This document shows positions 25,165-34,166 of a stretch of DNA of 64,000 nt, piece after piece. The stretch spans positions 1,612,001 through 1,676,000 of the forward strand of contig CBDDEI010000002.1 of NCBI GenBank assembly GCA_965226775.1. The letters run 5' to 3'. The position numbers and the translations under genes were made by a program. Numbering within the stretch: position 1 is the stretch's first letter; each line of letters starts with the position of its first letter. The stretch comes from CBDDEI01 sp965226775 (GTDB taxonomy: Bacteria > Chloroflexota > Dehalococcoidia > SHYD01). The notes under the pieces were generated by a model, which was not told where the DNA came from, searched no databases, and worked only from the letters and a program-made list of their open reading frames with translations.

Positions 25165-26706
25165 ATGGATACGAACAAAGTCACAATTTTTGATACCACC
25201 ATGCGTGATGGCGAACAGGCGCCGGGCGCAACCATGAATAAAGCCGAAAAGCTCAAAATGGCCCACCAGCTAGAGCTGCTGGGTGTTGACGTAATTGAGG
25301 CGGGCTTTGCCGCCAACTCCGCCGACGAGATAGAGGCCATAGCAGCGGTTGCTCGGGAGATACGGGAACCCGTCATCTGCAGCCTGGCCCGCACCGTTCC
25401 CAAGGACATCGACGCCGCCTGGCAAGCACTGAAGCATGCCAAGCGGGCGCGCATCCATGTCTTCACCTCCGGCTCCGACCTCCACCTGGCGCATATGCTC
25501 CACAAGAGCCGCCAGGAGGTGCTGGATAGCACGATGGCTGCAGTGAAGCATGCCAAACAGTATGTGGAAGACGTGGAGTTCTCGCCGCAGGACGCCACAC
25601 GCTCCGACATCGAGTTCCTCATCGACCTGTTTACCGCCGCTATTGATGCCGGCGCTACCACAATCAATGTGCCCGACACCGTCGGTTATGCCATCCCCCA
25701 GGAGTTTGAGGAGCTGATCCGCTCCCTGATCCAGCGGGTACCCAACAGCAGCAAGGCCATCGTAAGCGTCCATTGCCACAACGACCTGGGCCTCTCCACC
25801 GCCAACAGCCTCGCCGCTATTCGAGCCGGCGCGCGACAAGTAGAGGTCTGCATCAACGGCATCGGCGAGCGCGCCGGTAACGCTGCGTTGGAAGAGGTGG
25901 TCATGGGCATCCACACCCGGCGCGACTATCTGGGCGTAGAGCACAACCTGGACACTACCCAGATCGCCCGTACCAGCCGCACCTTCACCGACATCACCGG
26001 CATCAGTGCGCAGGTAAACAAAGCTATTGTGGGCGCCAATGCCTTCCGCCACGAATCCGGCATTCACCAGGACGGTGTCCTGAAAGAGCGCACCACGTAC
26101 GAGATCATGAACCCGCAGGACATTGGCCTCAGCGGCAACATCATCCACCTGGGCAAGACCAGCGGCCGCGCCGGCTTCCGCTCACACTTGGAGAGCCTGG
26201 GCTTTCACCTCAGCGATGATGAGTTCAACAAGGCATGGAACTCCTTCAAGGAGTTGGTCAGCAAGAAGAAGTACGTGGACGACCGGGACGTGGAAGCCCT
26301 GGTGGCAGAGGAGATGCGTACTGTGGCGGAGAATTACCGCTTGGAGCAGATCAACGTGACCTGCGGCGAGCCGGGCATTCCTACTGCATCGGTCAAGGTG
26401 GTCTCCATGGACGGCCAGGAGTGGATCGAGTCTGCCGTAGGCGATGGCCCCGTTGACGCGGTCTACAAGGCGCTCAGCCGCGTGGTGGACATCCCAAATC
26501 AGCTTGAGGAATACAGCGTGAAGTCCATCACCGAGAGCACCGAGGCTCAGGGCGAAGTTACCATCCGCATCCGTAGCGACGGAAAGACCTTCACTGGCAG
26601 AGGCGTCAGCACCGACATCATCGTGGCCAGCGCTAAAGCGTATCTCAACGCCATCAACCGCGTGGTAGAGAGCCGCAACGCGCCAGAGCTCGTCACCAGC
26701 GGCTGA
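25165..26706 (+). CDS. leuA: 2-Isopropylmalate synthase
   Basis: LeuA condenses acetyl-CoA with 2-oxoisovalerate, the first committed step to leucine. The 513-aa protein has the DRE-TIM barrel with FDTTMRDGEQAPGATM, the metal motif VHCHNDLG, NGIGERAGNAALEEVVMG and GIHQDGVL. A C-terminal LeuA allosteric dimer domain (about residues 390-505) is present, so leucine feedback is expected. cimA at 30.9 kb is a second, distinct member of the superfamily. The remains of a GNAT gene follow directly. Confidence 0.95.
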   Translation: MDTNKVTIFDTTMRDGEQAPGATMNKAEKLKMAHQLELLGVDVIEAGFAANSADEIEAIAAVAREIREPVICSLARTVPKDIDAAWQALKHAKRARIHVFTSGSDLHLAHMLHKSRQEVLDSTMAAVKHAKQYVEDVEFSPQDATRSDIEFLIDLFTAAIDAGATTINVPDTVGYAIPQEFEELIRSLIQRVPNSSKAIVSVHCHNDLGLSTANSLAAIRAGARQVEVCINGIGERAGNAALEEVVMGIHTRRDYLGVEHNLDTTQIARTSRTFTDITGISAQVNKAIVGANAFRHESGIHQDGVLKERTTYEIMNPQDIGLSGNIIHLGKTSGRAGFRSHLESLGFHLSDDEFNKAWNSFKELVSKKKYVDDRDVEALVAEEMRTVAENYRLEQINVTCGEPGIPTASVKVVSMDGQEWIESAVGDGPVDAVYKALSRVVDIPNQLEEYSVKSITESTEAQGEVTIRIRSDGKTFTGRGVSTDIIVASAKAYLNAINRVVESRNAPELVTSG

Positions 26707-26717
26707 GAAAGCCCCTG

Positions 26718-27229
26718 GTGGACTTCCTCCTCTCCAAGGCGCGGCTCCGCCCCTGGCGCTCAGGTGATGAAGCGTCGGCGGCTCTGCACGCCAACAACCC
26801 CAACATCTGGCGCAATCTGCGGGACACTTCCCCCATCCATACAGCCTGGAAGATGCGTTAAGATGGGTGGAGCATACGAAAGATTCCGATACGAGTTTTG
26901 CGATTGAGGTAGACAGCGAAGCCTCAGGTGGAATTAGTCTCATGCTCCAGACCGACGTAGCGCGCCGCAGCGCCGAAATAGGCTATTGGTTAGGCGAGGC
27001 GCACTGGGGACGCGGGATCGTGACAGAAGCAGTGCGAGAGCTGACTGCCTACGGCTTCCAACACTTTGACCTTGTCCGCATCTACGCATTGGTTTTCGAG
27101 TGGAACCCAACCTCAATGCGTGTCCTGGAAAAGGCCGGCTATCACTTAGAAAGCAGGCGGCGCAAAGCGGTCACTAAGGATGGCAAGACCATAGATGACG
27201 TCGTGTACGTCATAGTGCGTGAGGACTGA
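26718..27229 (+). pseudogene. RimJ/RimL-type GNAT acetyltransferase, frameshifted
   Basis: From a GTG at 26718 the frame reads FLLSKARLRPWRSGDEASAA and continues to NIWRNLRDT. The expected continuation, FPHPYSLEDALRWVEHTKDS, is present but in another frame starting at TTC 26828. The distance is 110 bases, so one base is missing near GGGACACTTCC (26821-26830). After that the frame is intact to 27229, with the GNAT core YWLGEAHWGRGIVTEAVREL and SMRVLEKAGY. Only the C-terminal 120 codons are open as a single frame. This is either a recent pseudogene or a one-base sequence error. When joined the protein is full length (about 170 aa). Confidence 0.8.
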
Positions 27230-27380
27230 AATGGCGGCGCTTCAGTGTACATTGGAATGTGCCAAGGCTAGCGTTCGTGAGGAGAATCTCGTATAGTGGC
27301 TTTTGTCACAGGTTGCTTCATAGCTGCGCCTCAACTAACAACCACAACCAAGTAATGAATCTTTACCCAAGGAAATAGTC

Positions 27381-28784
27381 ATGCCTAGTAAGACCATGTT
27401 CGAAAAAATCTGGGATGATCACCTGGTTCACCATGAGCCCGGCCAGGATCCCGTTCTCTACGTAGACCTGCATATGGTTCACGAGGTGACCTCGCCCCAG
27501 GCTTTCGATGCGCTTCGGGTGTCTAACCGCGAGGTACGGCGACCCGACCTCACGGTATGCACCGTGGACCACAACGTGCCCACCTGGGAGCGCACCCGTC
27601 CCACCACGGACGAGGTTTCTGCAGCGCAAATTGCCGCCATGCAACGCAACGCTAAAGACTTTAGGCTCCCCTTCTATGACATCATGAATCCCGACCAGGG
27701 CATTGTGCACATCATTGGCCCCCAGCTGGGATATACCCAGCCGGGCATGCTCATCGTTTGCGGAGACAGCCATACCTCCACCCACGGCGCTTTCGGCTCC
27801 ATTGCCATGGCCATCGGCACTACACAGGTGGAGCACGTGTTGGCTACCCAATGCCTGGTGCAGTCGAAGTTTCAGACTATGGACCTACGCGTGATGGGAG
27901 ACCTCCCGCCTGGCCTGACCGCAAAGGACCTCATCCTTGGCATCATCGGAGACATTGGCGTGGACGGCGGCCGCGGCTACGCCGTGGAGTACACCGGGCC
28001 GGCCATCCGTGCCCTCTCTATGGACGGACGCATGACGGTCTGCAACATGTCCATCGAAGCCGGCGCACGCGTTGGTATGATAGCCACAGACCAGACCACT
28101 ATTGATTATGTTAAGGGGCGTCGTTTCGCCCCAATGGGCGAGGCTTGGGATAAGGCCGTGGCCCGCTGGGAGAGCCTCCCTAGTGATGCGGACGCAACCT
28201 ATGACAAAGTGGTTGAGGTAGACGCTTCCGCCATGGCTCCCTTTGTAACCTGGGGAACCAACCCGGGTATGGTAGTCCCCGTGACCAGCCGCGTCCCTGA
28301 TCCCGCTTCCTTCTCCGAGACCACCGATAGGGAAGCCGCCGAGCGAGCGCTGAAGTACATGGGCCTTGAGCCAAACGTTGCAATTCAGGATATTACCATT
28401 GACCGGGCTTTCATCGGCTCCTGCACCAACTCCCGCCTGGAAGACCTGCGGGCCGCAGCGCAGGTGGTCAAAGGGCACCAGGTCAACTCCAAGGTCTACG
28501 CAATGGTGGTCCCCGGCTCTACGGCCATCAAAGCGCAAGCCGAGGAGGAAGGGCTGGACAGAATCTTTAAGGACGCCGGTTTCGACTGGCGAGAGTCTGG
28601 CTGCTCCATGTGCCTGGGCATGAACCCGGACGTCCTACAACCGGGCGAGCGCAGCGCTTCCACCTCCAACCGCAACTTTGAGGGCCGCCAGGGCCCCGGT
28701 GGCCGCACACATCTGGTCAGCCCGCCTATGGCCGCTGCCGCAGCTATTGCCGGCCATTTTGTGGATATCCGGGATTGGAAGTAA
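27381..28784 (+). CDS. leuC: 3-Isopropylmalate dehydratase, large subunit
   Basis: LeuC with LeuD isomerises 2- to 3-isopropylmalate. The 467-aa aconitase-family protein has all three 4Fe-4S ligands: Cys348 (GSCTNSRLED), Cys408 and Cys411 (CSMCLGMN). CGDSHTSTHGAFG and the C-terminal RNFEGRQGPGGRTHLVSPPM are intact. AAGGAAA precedes the ATG. leuD follows after about 117 bases. Confidence 0.96.
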   Translation: MPSKTMFEKIWDDHLVHHEPGQDPVLYVDLHMVHEVTSPQAFDALRVSNREVRRPDLTVCTVDHNVPTWERTRPTTDEVSAAQIAAMQRNAKDFRLPFYDIMNPDQGIVHIIGPQLGYTQPGMLIVCGDSHTSTHGAFGSIAMAIGTTQVEHVLATQCLVQSKFQTMDLRVMGDLPPGLTAKDLILGIIGDIGVDGGRGYAVEYTGPAIRALSMDGRMTVCNMSIEAGARVGMIATDQTTIDYVKGRRFAPMGEAWDKAVARWESLPSDADATYDKVVEVDASAMAPFVTWGTNPGMVVPVTSRVPDPASFSETTDREAAERALKYMGLEPNVAIQDITIDRAFIGSCTNSRLEDLRAAAQVVKGHQVNSKVYAMVVPGSTAIKAQAEEEGLDRIFKDAGFDWRESGCSMCLGMNPDVLQPGERSASTSNRNFEGRQGPGGRTHLVSPPMAAAAAIAGHFVDIRDWK

Positions 28785-28901
28785 CCTGCGCCACTGCTGC
28801 GTACTTGCCAAAGTGATCTGGGTTACTGCGAATCTGCAAAGACCCCTATAGTATGCGCAAGCTTCGCGGGAAGCCCCTTAAACAGATAGCGGAGTACCTC
28901 C

Positions 28902-29534
28902 ATGGAACCATTCGTTAAAGTAACAGGCATCGCCGCCCCGTTAGATAGGGTCAACGTAGACACGGATCAGATTTGTCCGGCTGAGTTCCTAAAGCGCATA
29001 GAGCGCACGGGCTTTGGAGCGTTCCTCTTTAATAGCTGGGGCAAGCTGCCTGATGGTTCGCCCAACCCCGACTTTGAGCTGAACGCGCCGCAATACAGCA
29101 ATGCCAACGTTCTGATTGCAGGCAAAAACTTTGGGTGCGGCTCATCCCGTGAACATGCAGTCTGGGCGTTGGCGGATCACGGCTTCCGTGCGATCATCTG
29201 CTCCAGCTTTGCAGAGATCTTCCATAAGAACTGCTTTGAGAACGGCCTTTGCCCCGCAGTGCTGCCGGAGGAGCAGGTTTCTGTCCTGATGCAACGAGCC
29301 AAAACCACCCCCAACTATCAGCTCACGGTAGACCTTGAGCAATCGGTCATAACGGACAGCTTGGGGGAAACCTTCCCCTTCGTGATGCATCCGCAGCCGG
29401 AGACCCATGCATTCCGCCGCTACTGCCTCCTCAATGGTCTTGATGAAGTAGGGCTAACCCTGCAGCATGAGGAGCACATCAAGTCCTACGAGGAGCGTCG
29501 TCCTAGTATGGGATTCACTTCCTTTACGGAATAA
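28902..29534 (+). CDS. leuD: 3-Isopropylmalate dehydratase, small subunit
   Basis: LeuD provides the swivel domain for LeuC. The 210-aa protein has NVDTDQICPAEFLKRI, the substrate loop NFGCGSSREHAVWAL and ICSSFAEIFHKNCFENGL. The ribosome site GGAG is part of GGAGTACCTCC, an 11-base palindrome directly before the ATG, so the site could be self-masked in the mRNA. It lies between leuC and leuB. Confidence 0.96.
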   Translation: MEPFVKVTGIAAPLDRVNVDTDQICPAEFLKRIERTGFGAFLFNSWGKLPDGSPNPDFELNAPQYSNANVLIAGKNFGCGSSREHAVWALADHGFRAIICSSFAEIFHKNCFENGLCPAVLPEEQVSVLMQRAKTTPNYQLTVDLEQSVITDSLGETFPFVMHPQPETHAFRRYCLLNGLDEVGLTLQHEEHIKSYEERRPSMGFTSFTE

Positions 29535-29721
29535 ACTTGGTCTCTGTCAGGTAGATTGTTCATGCCGTCTCTCGTCCGCTTCCGTTGCGCACTTGGTAGC
29601 AACAACCGCTTCTCTCTCGAAGGTCTAATGCATGCAGCGTCCAATAACGTGTCTGGTTGCCGGCAGGATACCACCGGCATACGCGAGGCTGGTCGCCTCA
29701 ATAAAATAGATGGATGAGCCT

Positions 29722-30834
29722 ATGAAATATAGTATCGCAGTACTCCCAGGTGATGGCGTCGGCCCCGAAGTCGTCAAAGAAGGCATCAAAGTCCTTGATG
29801 CTATTGGCAAGCGCTTTGGCCACGACTTCCATTATCGCGAGGGCCAGGTCGGCGGCATTGCTATTGATACCCAAGGCATTGCTCTGCCCAACGATATCAT
29901 TCCCCTTTGCAAAGGCTGCCACGCCGTCTTGTTCGGAGCTGTGGGTGGCCCTAAGTGGGACAACCCTGAATCCAACGTGCGGCCGGAGCAAGCCATCCTT
30001 GGGATTCGCAAAGGCCTCAGCCTGTTTGCCAACCTGCGCCCCGTCAAGGTCTACCCCATGCTTGCCAACTCCAGCGCACTGAAGGAAGAGGTGGTCAAGA
30101 ATGTGGACCTGGTGATTGTCCGCGAGTTGACCGGCGGCATCTACTTTGGCCGGCCCCAGCGTCGCTGGGTTTCCGCACGGGGTCGCCAGGCTGTAGACAC
30201 CCTCCGCTATTCCGAGAAGGAGATCGAGCGGGTGCTCCGCACTGGCTTTGAGCTGGCGCGTATGCGCCGGAAGCGCCTCGCCTCTGTGGACAAGGCCAAC
30301 GTGCTGGAATCCTCACGGCTGTGGCGGCAGGTAGCGGAAGAGGTCGCGGTGGAGTATTCCGATGTGAAGTTGGAGCACGTGCTGGTGGACACCGCCGCCA
30401 TGCGCCTTATCCGTGACCCATCCTCCTTCGATGTCATTGTCACGGAGAACCTCTTCGGCGACATCCTCACGGATGAAGCCTCCATGCTAGGCGGCTCTAT
30501 GGGCATGATGGCCTCGGCCAGCCTCAGCGGTTCTGCCACCGCGCTGGGCGGACGGCGCAAAGTGATGCGCCTCGGCCTCTACGAGCCAATCCACGGCTCC
30601 GCGCCGGACATCGCAGGCCAGAACAAGGCCAACCCCATTGCCACCATCCGCAGCGTTGCAATGCTGCTGCGCTACTCCCTTAGCCTCATTGATGAGGCAG
30701 AGGCAGTGGAGAAGGCAGTATACGACACCTTAGCAACGGGATACCGTACCGCGGACATTGGCGTTAAGGGTGAATCCATCCTGGGCACGCGAGAGATGGG
30801 CGACAGGATCGCCCAGATCCTGGCCGAAGGCTAA
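29722..30834 (+). CDS. leuB: 3-Isopropylmalate dehydrogenase
   Basis: LeuB oxidises and decarboxylates 3-isopropylmalate with NAD to give the leucine precursor. The 370-aa protein opens with YSIAVLPGDGVGPEVVKEG, contains RELTGGIYFG, VDTAAMRLIRDPSSFDVIVT and the cofactor block GSAPDIAGQNKANPIATI. The frame starts at 29710, but MKYSIAVLPG at 29722 matches the family. The 175-base gap before it contains two small palindromes and a 51-codon frame I do not consider coding. A perfect terminator follows. Confidence 0.95.
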   Translation: MKYSIAVLPGDGVGPEVVKEGIKVLDAIGKRFGHDFHYREGQVGGIAIDTQGIALPNDIIPLCKGCHAVLFGAVGGPKWDNPESNVRPEQAILGIRKGLSLFANLRPVKVYPMLANSSALKEEVVKNVDLVIVRELTGGIYFGRPQRRWVSARGRQAVDTLRYSEKEIERVLRTGFELARMRRKRLASVDKANVLESSRLWRQVAEEVAVEYSDVKLEHVLVDTAAMRLIRDPSSFDVIVTENLFGDILTDEASMLGGSMGMMASASLSGSATALGGRRKVMRLGLYEPIHGSAPDIAGQNKANPIATIRSVAMLLRYSLSLIDEAEAVEKAVYDTLATGYRTADIGVKGESILGTREMGDRIAQILAEG

Positions 30835-30853
30835 TAAACAGAACACGAAAGGC

Positions 30854-30882
30854 AAAGACCCTGTTCTGTGAGCAGGGTCTTT
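30854..30882 (+). terminator. Intrinsic terminator after leuB
   Basis: AAAGACCCTG (30854-30863) pairs perfectly with CAGGGTCTTT (30873-30882) around a 9-base loop. The cimA -10 box begins 5 bases later, so the leu unit ends exactly where cimA transcription begins. Confidence 0.85.
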
Positions 30883-30886
30883 AGTT

Positions 30887-30892
30887 TATGAT
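30887..30892 (+). promoter_or_regulatory. -10 box of cimA, probable leaderless start
   Basis: TATGAT (30887-30892) lies 6 bases before the cimA ATG and no ribosome site is present, as for hinT and thiL. The -35 region would overlap the leuB terminator stem. Confidence 0.4.
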
Positions 30893-30898
30893 GAGTAC

Positions 30899-32485
30899 AT
30901 GGACGTAATACTCTACGATACTACCCTGCGTGATGGCGCCCAGATGGAGGGCATCTCCTACTCTGTTGGAGAGAAGCTGGAGATAGTCCAGAAGCTGGAC
31001 GAGTTGGGCGTGGCCTACATAGAGGGCGGCTGGCCCGGCTCCAACCCCAAGGATGCTGAGTTCTTCCAGGCCGTTCGAGGCTTGCCGCTGGTCAACGCCA
31101 CCATTACCGCCTTCTCCAGCACCCGACGCCCCAACACGCCCGCTGAGATCGACCCCAACCTGCGCGCCCTAATTGATACCCAAGCGTCCGTGCTCACGCT
31201 GGTGGGCAAATCATGGGACCTCCACGTGGACAAGGTGCTGCGTACCACGGAGCCTGAGAATCTCAACATGATCGCCGACTCGGTGCGCTACCTTAGGGAG
31301 CAGGGTAGACGGGTCTTCTTTGATGCAGAGCACTTCTTTGACGGCTATCGCGCCAACCAAACCTACGCGCTAAAGTGCTTGGAGGCCGCGGTGAATGCCG
31401 GCGCCGAGTGCCTTGCGCTGTGTGACACTAACGGCGGCGCGACCACCCAGGAGATCGAGCGCGCCATTCAAGAGGTGAAGCGCAACTTCCCCGCGGAGTT
31501 GGGCATACACGTCCACAATGACTGCGACCTAGCCGTGGCCAACACCTGCGTGGCCGTGCAGATGGGAGTAAAGCAGGTACAGGCCACCATCAACGGTTAC
31601 GGCGAACGCAGCGGCAACGCCAACCTCTGCTCCGTGGTGCCCGTCCTCAAGCTCAAGTACGGCATTGATTGCGTGACCGACGAGCAGCTCGCCAAACTCA
31701 CGACCATCTCCCTCTACGTCAGCGAGCTGGCCAACATCCTGCCCAACCCGCGCCAGCCTTTCACCGGGCTGAACGCCTTTACCCACAAGGCCGGCCTCCA
31801 CGCCGACGCCGTTGGCAAGCTAGCCGAGAGCTACCAGCACATAGACCCCATGGTCGTTGGAAACCGCTCCCGCATACTGGTCTCCGAGCTGGCCGGGCGC
31901 TCCTCCATCGCGCAGAAGGCCCAGGAGATGGGTATCGATATGGACACTCGGGATGAAGCCACCCAGCAGGTGCTGCAGCAGGTCAAGGAGATGGAGAGCC
32001 GCGGCTACCAGTACGAGGGCGCAGAGGCCTCTTTTGAACTCCTCATCAAGCGGTCTCAGAAAGAGTACAAGCCCCCCTTTGAGCTGGTGGATTTCATGGT
32101 GGTGATAGAGAAGCACCGCCGCCCTCCCACTATCGACGAAATGGATGAAGTGCTGTCAGAAGCCACGGTGAAGATAAAGGTTGGCGATACCCAGGTGCAC
32201 ACGGCAGGCGAGGGCAATGGTCCCGTGAACGCCCTAGACCAGGCGCTACGGCAGGCGCTGACCAGCTTCTACCCGGACGTGACCATTGTGAAGCTGCTGG
32301 ACTATAAGGTGCGTATCCTGGAGGGCGCCGCCGGCACGGAAGCATTTGTGCGGGTGCTTATTGAGTCCACCGACGGCGTCAAGACCTGGCGTACTGTGGG
32401 CAGCTCCACCAACATTATCGAGGCTAGCTGGATCGCCCTCGTGGACGCTCTGGAGTACTGGCTCCTCCACAAAGATGACGATTGA
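30899..32485 (+). CDS. cimA: (R)-citramalate synthase
   Basis: CimA condenses acetyl-CoA with pyruvate to citramalate, feeding 2-oxobutyrate for isoleucine without threonine deaminase. The 528-aa DRE-TIM protein begins ILYDTTLRDGAQMEGISYSV, the CimA form of the motif, followed by YIEGGWPGSNPKDAEFF, IHVHNDCDLAVANT and the C-terminal allosteric domain. These blocks separate it from LeuA at 25.2 kb. LeuCD and LeuB can process citramalate onward, so their placement between the two synthases fits both pathways. Confidence 0.93.
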   Translation: MDVILYDTTLRDGAQMEGISYSVGEKLEIVQKLDELGVAYIEGGWPGSNPKDAEFFQAVRGLPLVNATITAFSSTRRPNTPAEIDPNLRALIDTQASVLTLVGKSWDLHVDKVLRTTEPENLNMIADSVRYLREQGRRVFFDAEHFFDGYRANQTYALKCLEAAVNAGAECLALCDTNGGATTQEIERAIQEVKRNFPAELGIHVHNDCDLAVANTCVAVQMGVKQVQATINGYGERSGNANLCSVVPVLKLKYGIDCVTDEQLAKLTTISLYVSELANILPNPRQPFTGLNAFTHKAGLHADAVGKLAESYQHIDPMVVGNRSRILVSELAGRSSIAQKAQEMGIDMDTRDEATQQVLQQVKEMESRGYQYEGAEASFELLIKRSQKEYKPPFELVDFMVVIEKHRRPPTIDEMDEVLSEATVKIKVGDTQVHTAGEGNGPVNALDQALRQALTSFYPDVTIVKLLDYKVRILEGAAGTEAFVRVLIESTDGVKTWRTVGSSTNIIEASWIALVDALEYWLLHKDDD

Positions 32486-32500
32486 GTGGCAAGGAATGCA

Positions 32501-33007
32501 ATGGGCATAGAAATTGAACGAAAGTATCTGATAGCTCCGTCAAAGCTACCTCCATTACCCGCAGGTTCTGAAATCGTTCAAGGTTACTTGGGCAATGAGC
32601 CTGAAGTACGGGTAAGACTAGTGGTGGGCAGGTCGGCAACGATCACAGTCAAAGGCTCCGGACGCTTGACACGACCTGAGTTTGAATATCCGATACCTGT
32701 AGATGATGCAGTTGATCTACTTGCGATGTGTAAGTGGCCTGCCCTGCGAAAGCGCCGCTATGAGTACGAAGTGGCAGGTCGTATTTGGACGATTGACCAG
32801 TTTCTGGATGACCGTGAAGGACTCTGGCTGGCAGAAGTAGAGCTCTCGGATGCGCTTGACGAGGTCTCGCTTCCGAGTTGGGTAACTACGGAAGTGACAG
32901 AAGACGCGAGCTATTCTAACAGCGCTCTGTCCCGCCTATCCGATCAGGAATTCGCAGCGAAGCTCTTGTCACCGTTGGGGTCTACAGACAAGGAGAGCGG
33001 CCAATAG
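32501..33007 (+). CDS. CYTH-domain protein (triphosphate tunnel family)
   Basis: The 168-aa protein opens with the CYTH signature GIEIERKYLI (Glu-x-Glu-x-Lys). It has alternating charged strands (VRVRLVVG, ATITVKGSG, RKRRYEYEV) and ends a tunnel-type fold with WLAEVELSDALDEV. CYTH enzymes bind triphosphates and act as inorganic triphosphatases or class IV adenylate cyclases; most bacterial single-domain forms are triphosphatases. AAGGA lies 5 bases before the ATG at 32501, preferred to the upstream start at 32486. It follows cimA by 15 bases. Confidence 0.88.
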   Translation: MGIEIERKYLIAPSKLPPLPAGSEIVQGYLGNEPEVRVRLVVGRSATITVKGSGRLTRPEFEYPIPVDDAVDLLAMCKWPALRKRRYEYEVAGRIWTIDQFLDDREGLWLAEVELSDALDEVSLPSWVTTEVTEDASYSNSALSRLSDQEFAAKLLSPLGSTDKESGQ

Positions 33008-33038
33008 GCCGCTAAGCACAAGTGAATGTGCGGAAAAG

Positions 33039-34086
33039 CTACTCCTCTAACAGCTCAAAGTAGCGATTAATCCCCCGCTGATACCCACTGGCAATGGCCA
33101 ATCGGATCTTGTCCTGTGCGAGGAGCCTTGCCTCGTGGGGGTTGGACAGGAAGAGGCTCTCCCCAAGTATCCCCGGCATTTCTGTCGCTCTGGTCGCCCT
33201 GGCGCTTCCCGCGGCTTACCTAGCACAAAGAGTGGGAATACCCTATTCCTGAACACCCGAAATCTGGAGCCATTCTTCAAGCCGCGGTTTGGTGAAGCGT
33301 AGCCCGCAGCGCTCAGCTCTGTAACGATGCCGTCCAACACCTCTCCTGCCAGCACCGAGCTTTGTTCACCAAAGGGACGGTCTGGCGCAAACCAGACCTC
33401 GGTCCCTGCCTCCTCAGTCTTGGAGGACCCGTTGTTGTGGATGGAGACAAAGATATCGGCTTTGGCCGCGTTGGCGATATCGATACGCGCCTGGAGATCG
33501 CCCCGTGTCGAGCCGCGGCTGGTGCCGGCAGGGTTCTCCGGGAAGGTGAACGCCCGTCCCTCGTCCTCGCGAGTGAGCACCACCAGATAGCCGTCCGCCT
33601 CCAGCAGCGTCTTCAGGTGCTGCGCGATTGCCAGGTTGATAGACTTCTCGGCCAGGCTGCCGTTGGCCGCACCCACCTCCGGCCCGCCGTGGCCCGGATC
33701 CAGCGCCACTACCCGCTTGCCCGCAGCACGCACAAACCCTCGGCGGGCTAGCTCTTGCTCTGCCCAATCCACTGGCGGTAGGTTGTATCGAGAGGTGAAA
33801 GGGGCTGCGCCACTGTCCTTGACGCTGCGTCTCTGCCGTGGGCGGCTCAAGAATAGCCTCCGGAGTGGGGACAGGGGTGGGGACGGAGGATAGGCGTGGC
33901 GGCTTCCGCCACCTCCGCAAGCACTCGCTTGGGCTCCGGAGCCTCTATCACCGGCTCTGCTACTACTAGGGGGGCTGCCGCCTGTTCCACTCCCGCTTGC
34001 GTTGGAGGTGTTGGTGGCGCAGCTGCCGCGCAGCCAGGAAGCGCTGAGAGCAGCAGTATCAGCAGGAACTGGTGGCGCATAGTCAT
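33039..34086 (-). pseudogene. Lipoprotein N-acetylmuramoyl-L-alanine amidase, multiple frameshifts
   Basis: Read together, the pieces form a secreted amidase_3 protein that would cleave peptidoglycan stem peptides. The N-terminus (from 34086) is a lipoprotein signal, LLILLLSALPGC, with Cys after the lipobox. A Pro/Thr linker (PTPVPTPEAILEPP) is in a second frame near 33880-33840. The catalytic domain (VVALDPGHGGPEVGAANGSL, DIFVSIHNNGS) is in a third frame from about 33835. The end, EMPGILGESLFLSNPHEARL to the TAG at 33039, needs a further shift near 33210-33225, where one base appears to be missing. So there are about three frame changes. Real decay and sequence error are both possible. Confidence 0.75.
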
Positions 34087-34166
34087 GTGGTGCGGCTTTG
34101 AACGTGATCGTCAGCTACTAAGTGGCACGGTCAAAAATAGGAGGGGTTTCGCCTCAATGTACCCGG

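Noticed and set aside
27355..27378. Seven-codon ORF just before leuC
   Set aside because: Very short, covers the leuC ribosome site by chance, and has no Leu/Val/Ile run.
29562..29717. 51-codon ORF in the leuD-leuB gap
   Set aside because: No ribosome site, overlaps the leuB start, and composition is unremarkable; not enough to call a gene.
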